From an uncultured Bacillota bacterium (lineage in GTDB: Bacteria; Bacillota; Clostridia; Oscillospirales; Oscillospiraceae), in NCBI GenBank assembly GCA_947426945.1, contig CANEFX010000016.1:1-59147 (forward strand): 59,147 nt of DNA. Reading direction: 5' to 3'. A program made the translations under genes and the position numbers. Within the stretch, counting starts at the first letter, position 1; each line of letters opens with the position of its first letter. The notes under the pieces were generated by a model. It saw only the letters and a list, made by a program, of their open reading frames with translations, was not told where the DNA came from and did no database searches. This document shows, one piece after another, positions 8,276 through 15,804 of this stretch.

Positions 8276-8298
8276 TAAAACGGAGAGGAAGAAGATAA

Positions 8299-10047
8299 AT
8301 GAAGAAAAAATTGTTTTCCCTTGCTTTGGTCCTTACAGTGTGCTTGGGGTTGACTGTCCCAGTATCTGCGGCTAGTCAATCAAAAATTGCCAGTGGAACG
8401 GGACATTGTGCATTTGTCGACGCTAACGGTGATCTGTGGATGTGGGGGAATAATGAGAGTGGGCAACTTGGAAATAATACAAAAGAAAGCACAACAACCC
8501 CTGTGAAAATTATGTCCAATGTAGCTTCGGTTAGTCTAGGCGGTTCAATGTCAGCTGCCGTCAAGACAGATGGTACACTTTGGGTATGGGGGCGTGTTGA
8601 AGATATTGTGGGATATGATAATGATCTCTTTTGGGAAGAAGGTGCTCCCGAAGGTGATTACTTTGCATCTTCCACAAATCATCATGTTGATTATATAAAA
8701 TTTCCAATTAAATTAACTGATAATGTTGATTCTATTTCTCTTGGAGAGTCCAGCCTTGCAGTTATAAAAAATGATAGAAGCTTATGGATATGGGGGGATA
8801 ATCATCTCCATCATGATATTTTGGGCACCGGAAAAGGCGCAAAAATGATGGATGATGTTTCAGAGGTCAGCGTTGGTTATAGCCATTACGCCGCAATAAA
8901 AACAGATGGAAGCTTATGGATGTGGGGGCTGAACACTTACGGACAATTAGGCAATGGTGAAGCGTGGACAATAGTAAATGATGAGGAATACAGGCCCGAA
9001 GTAGTATCTATACCATTCAAACTAATGGATAATGTATCATCTGTCAGATGTGGTCTTGAGTTTACTGCTGCAATCAAAACGGATGGGACTTTATGGCTTT
9101 GGGGACTAAATAAGGGGCAATACACAAATGGTCGTTTGGGGAAAACTGTCCGTCCTAATCACAGTGTCACTATCCCCACTTTAGGTGATCCCTTTACATT
9201 TACAATGCAGACAATTCCCGCTAAGGCCGCTGGCGGAATAAAGGACGTGGCAGTTACTCCCGCTTCAGTTATCCAACTTTTGAATGGTAGTGGCGGGGCT
9301 GTAATAAGAAATTCCGGTGCATATCAGGGCGGCGGTTATCTTGCAATATACATGACGGACGTGGTGGATATTGATAACTATGTGGCAATTAAGAAAGATG
9401 GAACAGTCTGGTCTTGGGGTACACCGGCAGGAACTTCCGGGCTAGATAGTCCTATTCAGATGGTTGGATTGAAAGCAGGTTTCATCTCTTCTGGCCAAAC
9501 ACCTTCTATCCCGGAAAGCGCTAATAATTCCGGCGGTTTTAACGATGTAAAGTCTAGTGACTATTTTGCGGACGCGGTTTTGTGGGCAGTGGAGAAGAAG
9601 ATCACCAGCGGCACCAGCACGAACACATTCAGCCCCGGCGCAACTTGCAGTAAGGCGCAGATTTTGACTTTCCTGTGGCGTGCTAACGGCTCACCAGAGC
9701 CGACAGGGGCTAACCCGTTCACCGACATTAAATCCACCGATTACTTCTACAAGGCGGCTCTGTGGGCCGCTGAAAAGGGCTTGGTGTCCGGTTCTACTTT
9801 CAGCGCGAACACCGACTGTACCCGCGCCATGACCATGGAATACCTATGGAAAGCGGCGGGAAGTCCTGCGACCGCTGACAAGGCCAGCTTTACCGATGTT
9901 CCCGCTAATGCGAACTACGCGCAAGCTGTGGCGTGGGCTGTGGAGCAGAAGATCACCAGCGGCACCGGAAAGAACACGTTCAGCCCCAACGCCACTTGTA
10001 CCCGTGGGCAGATCGCGACGTTCCTTCACCGGGCGATAGGAGCTTGA
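8299..10047 (+). CDS. Secreted RCC1-repeat protein with C-terminal SLH domains
   Basis: A surface protein of 582 residues. It has a signal peptide (residues 1 to about 25, MKKKLFSLALVLTVCLGLTV, cleaved near SAA). About six RCC1-type blades follow, with recurring IKTDGSLWMWGLNTYGQLG-like units up to about residue 395. Three S-layer homology domains end the protein (about 413-582; FNDVKSSDYFADAV, FTDIKSTDYFYKAA, FTDVPANANYAQAV). RCC1 blades build a beta-propeller that usually binds partners. SLH domains anchor proteins to pyruvylated wall polymers. The partner is unknown. Its AT-rich codon use differs from the flanking genes, which suggests acquisition; the SLH part is more GC-rich than the propeller part. 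Start ATG follows AGAGGAAGAAGATAA. Confidence 0.88.
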   Translation: MKKKLFSLALVLTVCLGLTVPVSAASQSKIASGTGHCAFVDANGDLWMWGNNESGQLGNNTKESTTTPVKIMSNVASVSLGGSMSAAVKTDGTLWVWGRVEDIVGYDNDLFWEEGAPEGDYFASSTNHHVDYIKFPIKLTDNVDSISLGESSLAVIKNDRSLWIWGDNHLHHDILGTGKGAKMMDDVSEVSVGYSHYAAIKTDGSLWMWGLNTYGQLGNGEAWTIVNDEEYRPEVVSIPFKLMDNVSSVRCGLEFTAAIKTDGTLWLWGLNKGQYTNGRLGKTVRPNHSVTIPTLGDPFTFTMQTIPAKAAGGIKDVAVTPASVIQLLNGSGGAVIRNSGAYQGGGYLAIYMTDVVDIDNYVAIKKDGTVWSWGTPAGTSGLDSPIQMVGLKAGFISSGQTPSIPESANNSGGFNDVKSSDYFADAVLWAVEKKITSGTSTNTFSPGATCSKAQILTFLWRANGSPEPTGANPFTDIKSTDYFYKAALWAAEKGLVSGSTFSANTDCTRAMTMEYLWKAAGSPATADKASFTDVPANANYAQAVAWAVEQKITSGTGKNTFSPNATCTRGQIATFLHRAIGA

Positions 10048-10092
10048 AACGTGCTGTATCGAACTATCTAGGCCAGGAATTATGCAAATTGA

Positions 10093-10141
10093 ACAACTCC
10101 CCTTTTCGCGCAAAATGGCGTGAAAAGGGGAGTTGTATTTT
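10093..10141. terminator. Intrinsic terminator after the RCC1/SLH gene
   Basis: ACAACTCCCCTTTTC pairs with GAAAAGGGGAGTTGT around a CGC...GCG top stem, followed by ATTTT. The symmetry would let it work in both directions. Confidence 0.85.
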
Positions 10142-10617
10142 CTCAAAACTTAGAGTAAAAATCCTTAGATTCTGTAAAATCAAATTCAATGCCGTGTTCA
10201 AGCCTGGACTTTCAAGGCTGTTTTACCCGTTTTCGCAAAATACCTGTGTTCCTACTGTTCCACTCTGTTGCAATAAAACTAAGTTATAAGAAATTCAGAA
10301 AGATATTTTGAAATGATAGGGTTTGTGCAAATCACACAAAGCGCACATACTGTTACCCGAACCGCAAACTCTTTACGCCATAGTCGGCCATTTATTTGAG
10401 CTGTTGGACAGGAAAGTATCTTTGTATATTTTGAGTGAGATAGAAATCTAAAACTGTTCCTTGACTTGTTGATTTTCGGGAAAGAACATTGTTTATAGGT
10501 CAATTTATACAAGCAGGAAATTTTTTGAAGCATTACGGCAACATGTTGAAAAAATATCTGTACGTTTATTTTCTATACCTGTTTCAGAAAAAGGAAACTC
10601 ACTTCTCCCTTTTTCGG
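10142..10617. other. AT-rich region without a recognisable gene
   Basis: About 480 bases between the surface-protein terminator and the transposase stop codon. I see no open frame with a ribosome binding site, no RNA gene and no clear terminal inverted repeat. It may contain the downstream end of the insertion sequence. Confidence 0.5.
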
Positions 10618-11984
10618 TCAAGAAGGGATTCTATACGGAAATCCGGAGAAGGATTTTACTTTCAAATTTCGATCATCGGCGCGATTCGGGCGGACAGGTT
10701 GAGTATATCGTTTTATGTCTTGTATTAGCTTTTCACCGCTGAAATTGGGATCGCGGAAAAATTTTTTGCAAAGGTAGATCGCCATCGTCATGTCTATTTT
10801 GTATTCGTACTTGTTCCCCGGTTTCTGCGGTATCTCAATCTCCCTGCAAATGCGTTGACAGAAGTTGAACATCGTCAAGTGCGCGTATAACTCTTGCATG
10901 ATTAGTTCGTCCGTTCGACTGTGAAGTGCTAAAGCGCCTGTGGCGTATTTCCAAAATCGAACATTTGTTTCTATCTTCCATCTCAGAGCGTAAAGAGCTT
11001 TTAAGTCGGAAATGGAAAATTCTTCGCGTGGAAGATTTGTTAGGAGTGTTTCATACTGTCCAGAAGTCAACATGAACCGCACAGCGCGGCATTGCATGGG
11101 AACAGTATCTTGATTCGGCGGGAAGTCGAAGCGGGTAATCCGGGTATTGGGACTATTTGTCTTTCCCTTTATACTCCCTGTAGATAAATAAATCCAATTC
11201 TTCAATTTTGCCTCATTTGTCTGTCTGCGAGTAACCGTCCATCTTAGATCATCGCAGTCTAATTCTTCTTCCAAAGGCAACTCACGAACAGGTCGTAATC
11301 CGTCGTTTTTGACACGAAGGACATAGAAGAGATTGCTAATCCTAGATAAATGGAAAATACTGGAATAGCTTTCGTAGCCGCGATCTAACAATACAATCGT
11401 TCTATCTTGAAATTTTCGCCTGTAGATTAAGGAATATAGCGCACCTTGCTCATCGTGCGCTTTTCGACTATCAATTTCACCATCTCCTATGTTGACGTCA
11501 ACAAAGACGTGATCCAAAATTGAATACATCAGATTTGCGTGCGTGTTGTTCCAACCCTTCGGATTTGAATCCGACTTGTAATGATTTTTTGACGATTCAT
11601 TCCTCGGGAGAGGTACTGTACTTCCATCTACGGCCCAGACCTTGTAACCGTTCAATGTCGCTGGATCATCACAGAGATCATTAAACCGCTCAAAAATCTT
11701 CCTAAATGCGAGATAGCCAATGCGCTTTCTCTGCTCCACGAACGATGATGGAGCTATGTCTATATCAGCGTCATACAGCTCGCGGGCCAGTGTTCCGCCC
11801 GTCATAGTCAGCATAAATTTTACCAGTTCTTCCAATGGCAGCTTGCGATTCCGTGTGAAATGACGTATATCATCAGCGAAGTCGCCGCGCGAATTGACAG
11901 TCTTGGTGATTGCTTGATTTAGTTTATCTCTTAATTCTTCTGCATGATTTTGATTCATAGGATACCTCATCACTTTCTAAACTG
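10600..11984 (-). mobile_element. IS4-family insertion sequence, ends unresolved
   Basis: Defined by the transposase gene. I could not find matching terminal inverted repeats or a target-site duplication with confidence, so the limits are approximate. It lies in the AT-rich segment together with the RCC1/SLH gene and the unknown 129-aa gene. Confidence 0.4.
10618..11958 (-). CDS. IS4-family DDE transposase
   Basis: A cut-and-paste transposase of about 446 residues. The DDE_Tnp_1 RNase H-like core is visible: the first Asp in WAVDGSTVPLP, the second in IVLLDRGYES, and the catalytic Glu in LYALRWKIETNVRFWK. That last block fits the IS4-family Y-(2)-R-(3)-E-(6)-K signature exactly. The frame is full length with no internal stop, so the protein may be active. 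The start is taken at ATG 11958, preceded by TGAGG; a GTG 15 bases upstream is the alternative. Confidence 0.92.
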   Translation of the reverse strand: MNQNHAEELRDKLNQAITKTVNSRGDFADDIRHFTRNRKLPLEELVKFMLTMTGGTLARELYDADIDIAPSSFVEQRKRIGYLAFRKIFERFNDLCDDPATLNGYKVWAVDGSTVPLPRNESSKNHYKSDSNPKGWNNTHANLMYSILDHVFVDVNIGDGEIDSRKAHDEQGALYSLIYRRKFQDRTIVLLDRGYESYSSIFHLSRISNLFYVLRVKNDGLRPVRELPLEEELDCDDLRWTVTRRQTNEAKLKNWIYLSTGSIKGKTNSPNTRITRFDFPPNQDTVPMQCRAVRFMLTSGQYETLLTNLPREEFSISDLKALYALRWKIETNVRFWKYATGALALHSRTDELIMQELYAHLTMFNFCQRICREIEIPQKPGNKYEYKIDMTMAIYLCKKFFRDPNFSGEKLIQDIKRYTQPVRPNRADDRNLKVKSFSGFPYRIPS

Positions 11985-12013
11985 TCACCCACAGGAACTT
12001 TCCTGTGGGTGAC
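11984..12013. terminator. Perfect palindrome between the unknown gene and the transposase
   Basis: GTCACCCACAGGAA (11984-11997), two-base spacer, TTCCTGTGGGTGAC (12000-12013). It lies seven bases past the stop of the 129-aa gene on the minus strand and ahead of the transposase start. Probably a terminator or transcript-end hairpin, although no U-tract follows in either direction. An IS-protective hairpin is possible. Confidence 0.5.
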
Positions 12014-12019
12014 GATAAA

Positions 12020-12409
12020 TTAATTCCAAAACATGTTTTGGAACTTGGAAAGAGCTAGATTTGAAATTTCTCGATCCGCTCTAATAAAGTTCTCTTGGTA
12101 AATGCCAGGTGCTTCCGGCTTAAGTTCATAAGTGAATTTGACTTCGCAATAACCGGCAAAGTTATCCCTATCATACAAATCACCAAAGTAAACCTGCAAA
12201 TGAATCTCGGCTGAAGCTAAAACTTCGTTGTAGTTCTTACCCGTTTCTCTTACCTTCTGGGCTATTTCGAAAGTAAGATAGTCCTTTACTGCATGGCCTG
12301 CCCTACTGCAAAACTGACCAATACTGTAGTTGAAATTGCTGTTGGTGTTATCAAACTCTTCTTCGTGAAGAAGATTACCCCCGACCTTATACTGTGCAAG
12401 AAAAATCAT
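12020..12409 (-). CDS. Hypothetical protein of the accessory segment
   Basis: A 129-residue, soluble, acidic-to-neutral protein with many aromatic residues and no signal peptide or membrane segment. I recognise no domain. The start is convincing: AAAAAGGAGGAAAAATA directly before ATG. The AT-rich composition resembles the neighbouring transposase and RCC1 region rather than the flanking chromosome. It has a long leader and a palindrome immediately after its stop, so it looks like a separately expressed cargo gene. No function can be assigned. Confidence 0.75.
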   Translation of the reverse strand: MIFLAQYKVGGNLLHEEEFDNTNSNFNYSIGQFCSRAGHAVKDYLTFEIAQKVRETGKNYNEVLASAEIHLQVYFGDLYDRDNFAGYCEVKFTYELKPEAPGIYQENFIRADREISNLALSKFQNMFWN

Positions 12410-12507
12410 TATTTTTCCTCCTTTTTAATTTGTGCTAAAGAACTGCGGATAAAACTTCACCTCCCAACTTTCAAATATTGTCTGTTGCAACTTCATCATA
12501 AATGAAA

Positions 12508-12551
12508 ATGAGCACAGCACCCGCTAGAAGCGGATGTCGTGCTCATTTTTT
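12508..12551. terminator. Terminator-like hairpin
   Basis: ATGAGCAC...CCGCT pairs with AGCGG...GTGCTCAT. On the plus strand it is followed by TTTTTTATATTTT; on the minus strand by TTTTCATTT. No plus-strand gene feeds into it, so it may end an unannotated small transcript or act in the minus-strand leader. Confidence 0.55.
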
Positions 12552-12809
12552 ATATTTTCCTTGCAATAGTTATACAGTAATGAATCCTCGATGGGATTCT
12601 CGCATTTCAACAATCCTCGGCACAGACTGATATTATTATAGCAGAACTTCTCTAAAGATGATGAACATATTGTAAACTGACTATCCGATTTGAGAATCGC
12701 GTCAGGGTACCTTATTTTTGACGGGTCAGCCGTAATCTCATGACATTGGCCAGGCGGCGGGCTCCCTTTCCTTTGCAGAAAGATAAAAATACTCTGGTTT
12801 TTTTAAAAT

Positions 12810-12833
12810 CTGCGTGATATAATAATATCGCAG
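12810..12833 (+). promoter_or_regulatory. Candidate operator over the -10 of the ROK gene
   Basis: An imperfect palindrome CTGCG-TGATAT-AA-TAATAT-CGCAG whose centre covers the -10 TATAAT (12818-12823). The -35 is weak (TGGTTT at 12795). A repressor bound here would block the promoter, so the ROK protein may control itself. Confidence 0.45.
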
Positions 12834-12871
12834 AAGAGGCCCCAAGAGAACGGGGAAAGGAGGCCGAAACG

Positions 12872-13978
12872 GTGGAAAGGAAGATGCCGGCCGCAATCAT
12901 GCGGCAGACGAACCGCCGGCAGGTCTATCAATACATATATCAAAAGATTGGGAAGGTCACAATTGCAGAGACGGCTGAGGCGCTGGCCCTGGATTTGCCC
13001 ACAGTGTCAGCGAGTTTAGACGAACTGGTAAAGGAGGGCCTGGTGACCGCCATGCCAGAGTGCCATGCCTACGAATTGGCGGCCCAGGCGCTTTATGCGG
13101 TTGGAATATCCATTGAAAGCGGTAAGACGTATATCGCAGTGATGGACATGCGGCTGAATGAGCTGGCCGGACGGGAACTGGCCGTGCCCTTCTGTCATGC
13201 TGATTCCTATTATGAGCGCCTTGTCCGGGAGATGGAGTCCCTTTTAGATTCGTCCGGTCTGGAGCGGGGCCGGATGCTGGGCGTAGGTATTACCATCCCG
13301 GGCATTATTGATCGGAGGGAGGGCAGGCTGGTAATGGCGCCCACCCTTGACCTCTGGGATATTTCTCTGGAAGAAATTTACCGGCACTTTTCCCACTATT
13401 CTGTCTATGCGGAGAACGACGCTAATGCCAGCGGCTACGTGGAACGCTGGCTGGACGACGGGTGCCGGGATATGATATACCTGTCTTTAAGGCGGGGAGT
13501 AGGTGGTGCGATCCTGTTGAACGACAGGCAGTATGCCGGGGATAACGGTCGCAGCGGGGAGTTCGGTCATATGCGGATTGTTCCGGCCGGCCGGCTGTGC
13601 CACTGTGGGCGCAGGGGTTGTCTGGAGGCATATTGCTCCATTGACCGGCTCAGCGTTGATTTGGGCGTTACCCTGAAAGAATTTTTTGCCCGCCTGGAGG
13701 CTGGAGACGAGGTGTTCCTGGCCATTTGGGAGGAATATCGGAATCACTTGACTGATGCGCTGTCCATGATCCGTATAAGCTTCGACTGTGATATCATGCT
13801 GGGTGGAGAGCTGGCGGCTTATCTGGAGCCTCACCTCCCGGAGTTATACTGGGAGTTGGGAGAGAAGACTCTCTTTGAGACGGGCCGGATGTTCCTGAAT
13901 CTGGAGCGGTTTGGTCCCCACAGCGACTGTGCTGGCACAGCCCTGCGGTTTATCGACGATTTTTTACTTACATTTTGA
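12872..13978 (+). CDS. ROK family transcriptional regulator (NagC/XylR type)
   Basis: 368 residues. The N-terminal winged helix (about 10-65, RQVYQYIYQKIGKVTIAETA) is joined to a ROK sugar-kinase-like domain. This has VGITIPGIID, AENDANASGYVERW, the GRSGEFGHMRI segment and the zinc motif CHCGRRGCLEAYC. NagC and XylR regulators of this type sense sugars or sugar phosphates. The ligand is not evident. The start is GTG 12872, eight bases after AAAGGAGG. It has no sugar operon beside it in the window, so its targets lie elsewhere or it regulates only itself. Confidence 0.9.
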   Translation: MERKMPAAIMRQTNRRQVYQYIYQKIGKVTIAETAEALALDLPTVSASLDELVKEGLVTAMPECHAYELAAQALYAVGISIESGKTYIAVMDMRLNELAGRELAVPFCHADSYYERLVREMESLLDSSGLERGRMLGVGITIPGIIDRREGRLVMAPTLDLWDISLEEIYRHFSHYSVYAENDANASGYVERWLDDGCRDMIYLSLRRGVGGAILLNDRQYAGDNGRSGEFGHMRIVPAGRLCHCGRRGCLEAYCSIDRLSVDLGVTLKEFFARLEAGDEVFLAIWEEYRNHLTDALSMIRISFDCDIMLGGELAAYLEPHLPELYWELGEKTLFETGRMFLNLERFGPHSDCAGTALRFIDDFLLTF

Positions 13979-13983
13979 AATAA

Positions 13984-14010
13984 AAAGGCCCCCATAGGGG
14001 GCCTTTTTGC
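13984..14010. terminator. Bidirectional terminator between the ROK and aldo/keto reductase genes
   Basis: AAAGGCCCCC, loop ATAG, GGGGGCCTTTTT. It serves the ROK gene on the plus strand and the convergent reductase on the minus strand. Confidence 0.9.
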
Positions 14011-14014
14011 GTTA

Positions 14015-15142
14015 TCAGAGCTTGGCGGAGAAGTCGGCCAAAGTCTCGGAAATTTTGATCTGCTGGGGGCATACCGCCTCGCAGCTGCGGCAGCCTATAC
14101 AGGCAGAGGGCTTTTTTTCATCGGGCAGCTGGGCAATCCGCATGGGAGCGATAAAGCCGCCGCCAGTAAAGACGTGCTCATTGTACAGCTCAAGCAGCAT
14201 GGGGATGTCCAGCCCCTGGGGACAGTGGGTGGTGCAGTACCGGCAGGCGGTGCAGGGGACAGAGGTACGTCCGGTCATGCTGTCAGCGACGGAAAGCAGG
14301 GCTTTCATCTCCTGGCCGGACAGGGGCTTTTCCTGGGCGAAGGTGTTCAGGTTGTCTTCCAGCTGGTCCATGGCCGACATGCCGGAGAGCGTGACGATCG
14401 CCGACGGGATGGACTGAACGAACCGGAAAGCCCAGGCCGGGATACTCTCGCCGGGACGCAGCGTCTTGAGCCTGGAGGAGTATTTATCTTCAAGTTTGGT
14501 CAGCTTGCCGCCCCGGAGGGGCTCCATGACCCAAATGGGAATATTCCACTCATCCAGCAGGGCAGCCTTGGCTTTAGCATTTTGGAATTCCCAGTCCAGC
14601 CAATTGAGTTGGATCTGACAAAATTCCATATCCTTGCCGTAAGCGTCCAGGAAGCGCTTCATAGTGGCCAGGTCGCCGTGGGTGGAAAAGCCGAGGTGTC
14701 TGATCTGCCCCTTCCTTTTCCGGGCCATAAGAGACTCATAGACGTGGTGCTGCGGGTCCAGATAGGCGTCGATATTCATTTCGCAGACGTTATGGAAGAG
14801 GTAGAAATCGAAATAATCTACCTGACATTTTTCCAGCTGTTTGTCAAAGATTTCCTCCACTTTTCCCATATTGGACAGGTCGTAGCCGGGAAACTTGTCG
14901 GCCAGGCAGAAGCTGTCCCGGGGATACCGCTTTAAAATGCTGCCCAGAACGATCTCTGAATTGCCGGCGTGATAGCCCCAGGCGGTGTCGTAGTAGTTGA
15001 TTCCCGCCTCCATGGCCCGGGCAATGAGCTTGGCAGCCTCCTCCCCGTTGACGTTAGCGTCATTACCGTCCACGGTGGGCAGGCGCATACATCCGTACCC
15101 CAGAGCAGACAGCTTTAAATCTTGAAACGGCTTGTAAATCAT
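14015..15142 (-). CDS. Aldo/keto reductase with C-terminal [4Fe-4S] clusters
   Basis: 375 residues. An AKR barrel is followed by a ferredoxin-like tail. The barrel shows LGYGCMRLP, the catalytic region AGINYYDTAWGYH, and FSTHGDLATMKRFLDAYG. The tail carries two cysteine sets, CTACRYCTTHCPQ and CIGCRSCEAVCPQ. Proteins of this type are cytoplasmic reductases of anaerobes that probably couple Fe-S electron flow to carbonyl reduction. The true start is ATG at 15142, after GGAAAGGAAG. It is controlled by a MerR-type promoter and the divergent AdhR-like regulator, which points to aldehyde detoxification (inference). Confidence 0.92.
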   Translation of the reverse strand: MIYKPFQDLKLSALGYGCMRLPTVDGNDANVNGEEAAKLIARAMEAGINYYDTAWGYHAGNSEIVLGSILKRYPRDSFCLADKFPGYDLSNMGKVEEIFDKQLEKCQVDYFDFYLFHNVCEMNIDAYLDPQHHVYESLMARKRKGQIRHLGFSTHGDLATMKRFLDAYGKDMEFCQIQLNWLDWEFQNAKAKAALLDEWNIPIWVMEPLRGGKLTKLEDKYSSRLKTLRPGESIPAWAFRFVQSIPSAIVTLSGMSAMDQLEDNLNTFAQEKPLSGQEMKALLSVADSMTGRTSVPCTACRYCTTHCPQGLDIPMLLELYNEHVFTGGGFIAPMRIAQLPDEKKPSACIGCRSCEAVCPQQIKISETLADFSAKL

Positions 15143-15264
15143 AAAATCTTCCTTTCCAATGACGAGCCTTCTGATTCCCCCTTGCGCCCGCCCCTGAGGG
15201 GGACACAAATCAAAATTGACGAATGAGGGCAAAAGTATTATAATGGCCCTGTAAGTATAAAGAG

Positions 15265-15295
15265 ATTATATAACTTAAAGTCAACTTTAAGTCAA
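15265..15295 (-). promoter_or_regulatory. MerR-type promoter with an AdhR box
   Basis: On the minus strand TTGACT (15290-15295) and TATAAT (15265-15270) are separated by 19 bases, the elongated spacer typical of MerR-activated promoters. The spacer contains CTTAAAG-TCAA-CTTTAAG, part of a 9-2-9 perfect palindrome (15273-15292). This is the CTTAAAG-N4-CTTTAAG site described for Bacillus subtilis AdhR. Confidence 0.85.
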
Positions 15296-15314
15296 GCCTT
15301 TTGGGGGAGATTTT

Positions 15315-15764
15315 ATGTTTTATACCATTGGAGAGATGGCCCAGAAGCTGAACGTGGCCCCGTCAACCCTGCGGTACTACGATAAGGAAGGCCTGTTGCC
15401 CTTTGTAGAACGGTCCAACGGGGGCATTCGCATGTTTAAGGACGAGGATATGGAGTGGCTGCGGATGCTGGGCTGCCTGAAAAAGGCGGGGATGCCTTTA
15501 CGGGAAATTCGAAATTTTATGGAGTGCTCCCGCCAGGGAGACGCTACTATCAGCCAACGGCTGGAGCTGATTGAAAAGCAGCGCCAGTCGGTACTGGACC
15601 AACAGAAGCAGCTGGAGGACACCCTCCTCATGCTGGACTACAAGCAGTGGTACTATCAGACGGCTCAGGCGGCGGGCACCTGTGCCGTCCACGAGACCAT
15701 GCCCCTGGAGGAGATACCGGAGCGGTTTCGTTCTCTGGTGGCGGTGTGGGAGGCAGAAGAATAA
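15315..15764 (+). CDS. MerR family regulator, AdhR-like
   Basis: 149 residues with the MerR winged helix at the N-terminus (YTIGEMAQKLNVAPSTLRYYDKEGLLP), a dimerising coiled coil at about 75-110, and a short C-terminal effector region. AdhR proteins respond to aldehyde electrophiles such as formaldehyde and methylglyoxal. One cysteine (GTCAVHE) is present in the C-terminal part. Divergent from the aldo/keto reductase, with an AdhR-type site between them. The ribosome binding site is GGGGGAG before ATG. Confidence 0.9.
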   Translation: MFYTIGEMAQKLNVAPSTLRYYDKEGLLPFVERSNGGIRMFKDEDMEWLRMLGCLKKAGMPLREIRNFMECSRQGDATISQRLELIEKQRQSVLDQQKQLEDTLLMLDYKQWYYQTAQAAGTCAVHETMPLEEIPERFRSLVAVWEAEE

Positions 15765-15804
15765 GGGCGGATATCTGCCCGCCATATGAGGATGGGAGAG
15801 AGGC

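Larger units (their letters stand above)
7985..8298 (+). promoter_or_regulatory. Attenuator-like leader of the RCC1/SLH gene
   Basis: A long untranslated leader with ordered hairpins. A 12-bp stem is at 8004-8033 (GAGCATAGCGGG / CCCGCTATGCTC). A GAGTG/CACTC stem is at 8041-8056. A rho-independent terminator is at 8176-8209. CTCAACACC at 8054-8062 is an exact copy of part of the terminator's 3' arm (8194-8202), so it could pair instead with GGTGTTGAG (8178-8186) and prevent termination. It shares bases with the GAGTG/CACTC stem. This is the logic of a riboswitch or attenuator. I could not match it to a known aptamer. Confidence 0.5.
12410..12871. other. Intergenic region with a bidirectional hairpin
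   Basis: 460 bases between two divergent genes. Apart from the terminator-like hairpin at 12508-12551 and the ROK operator/promoter at 12810-12833, I see no gene. On the minus strand a TATAAT-like element near 12636-12641 could start a leader of about 210 bases for the 129-aa gene. A 16-codon ORF (12546 to 12496, minus, after AAGGAAAA) overlaps the hairpin. Confidence 0.4.

Noticed and set aside
10480-12013. Terminal inverted repeats for the IS4-type element
   Set aside because: Only weak resemblance (CWGTTT...AGAAA) was found between the two sides; not enough to set the ends.
12496-12546. 16-codon leader peptide before the 129-aa gene
   Set aside because: Its sequence coincides with a terminator-like hairpin, and the peptide has no attenuation signature such as a run of one amino acid; kept only as a possibility.
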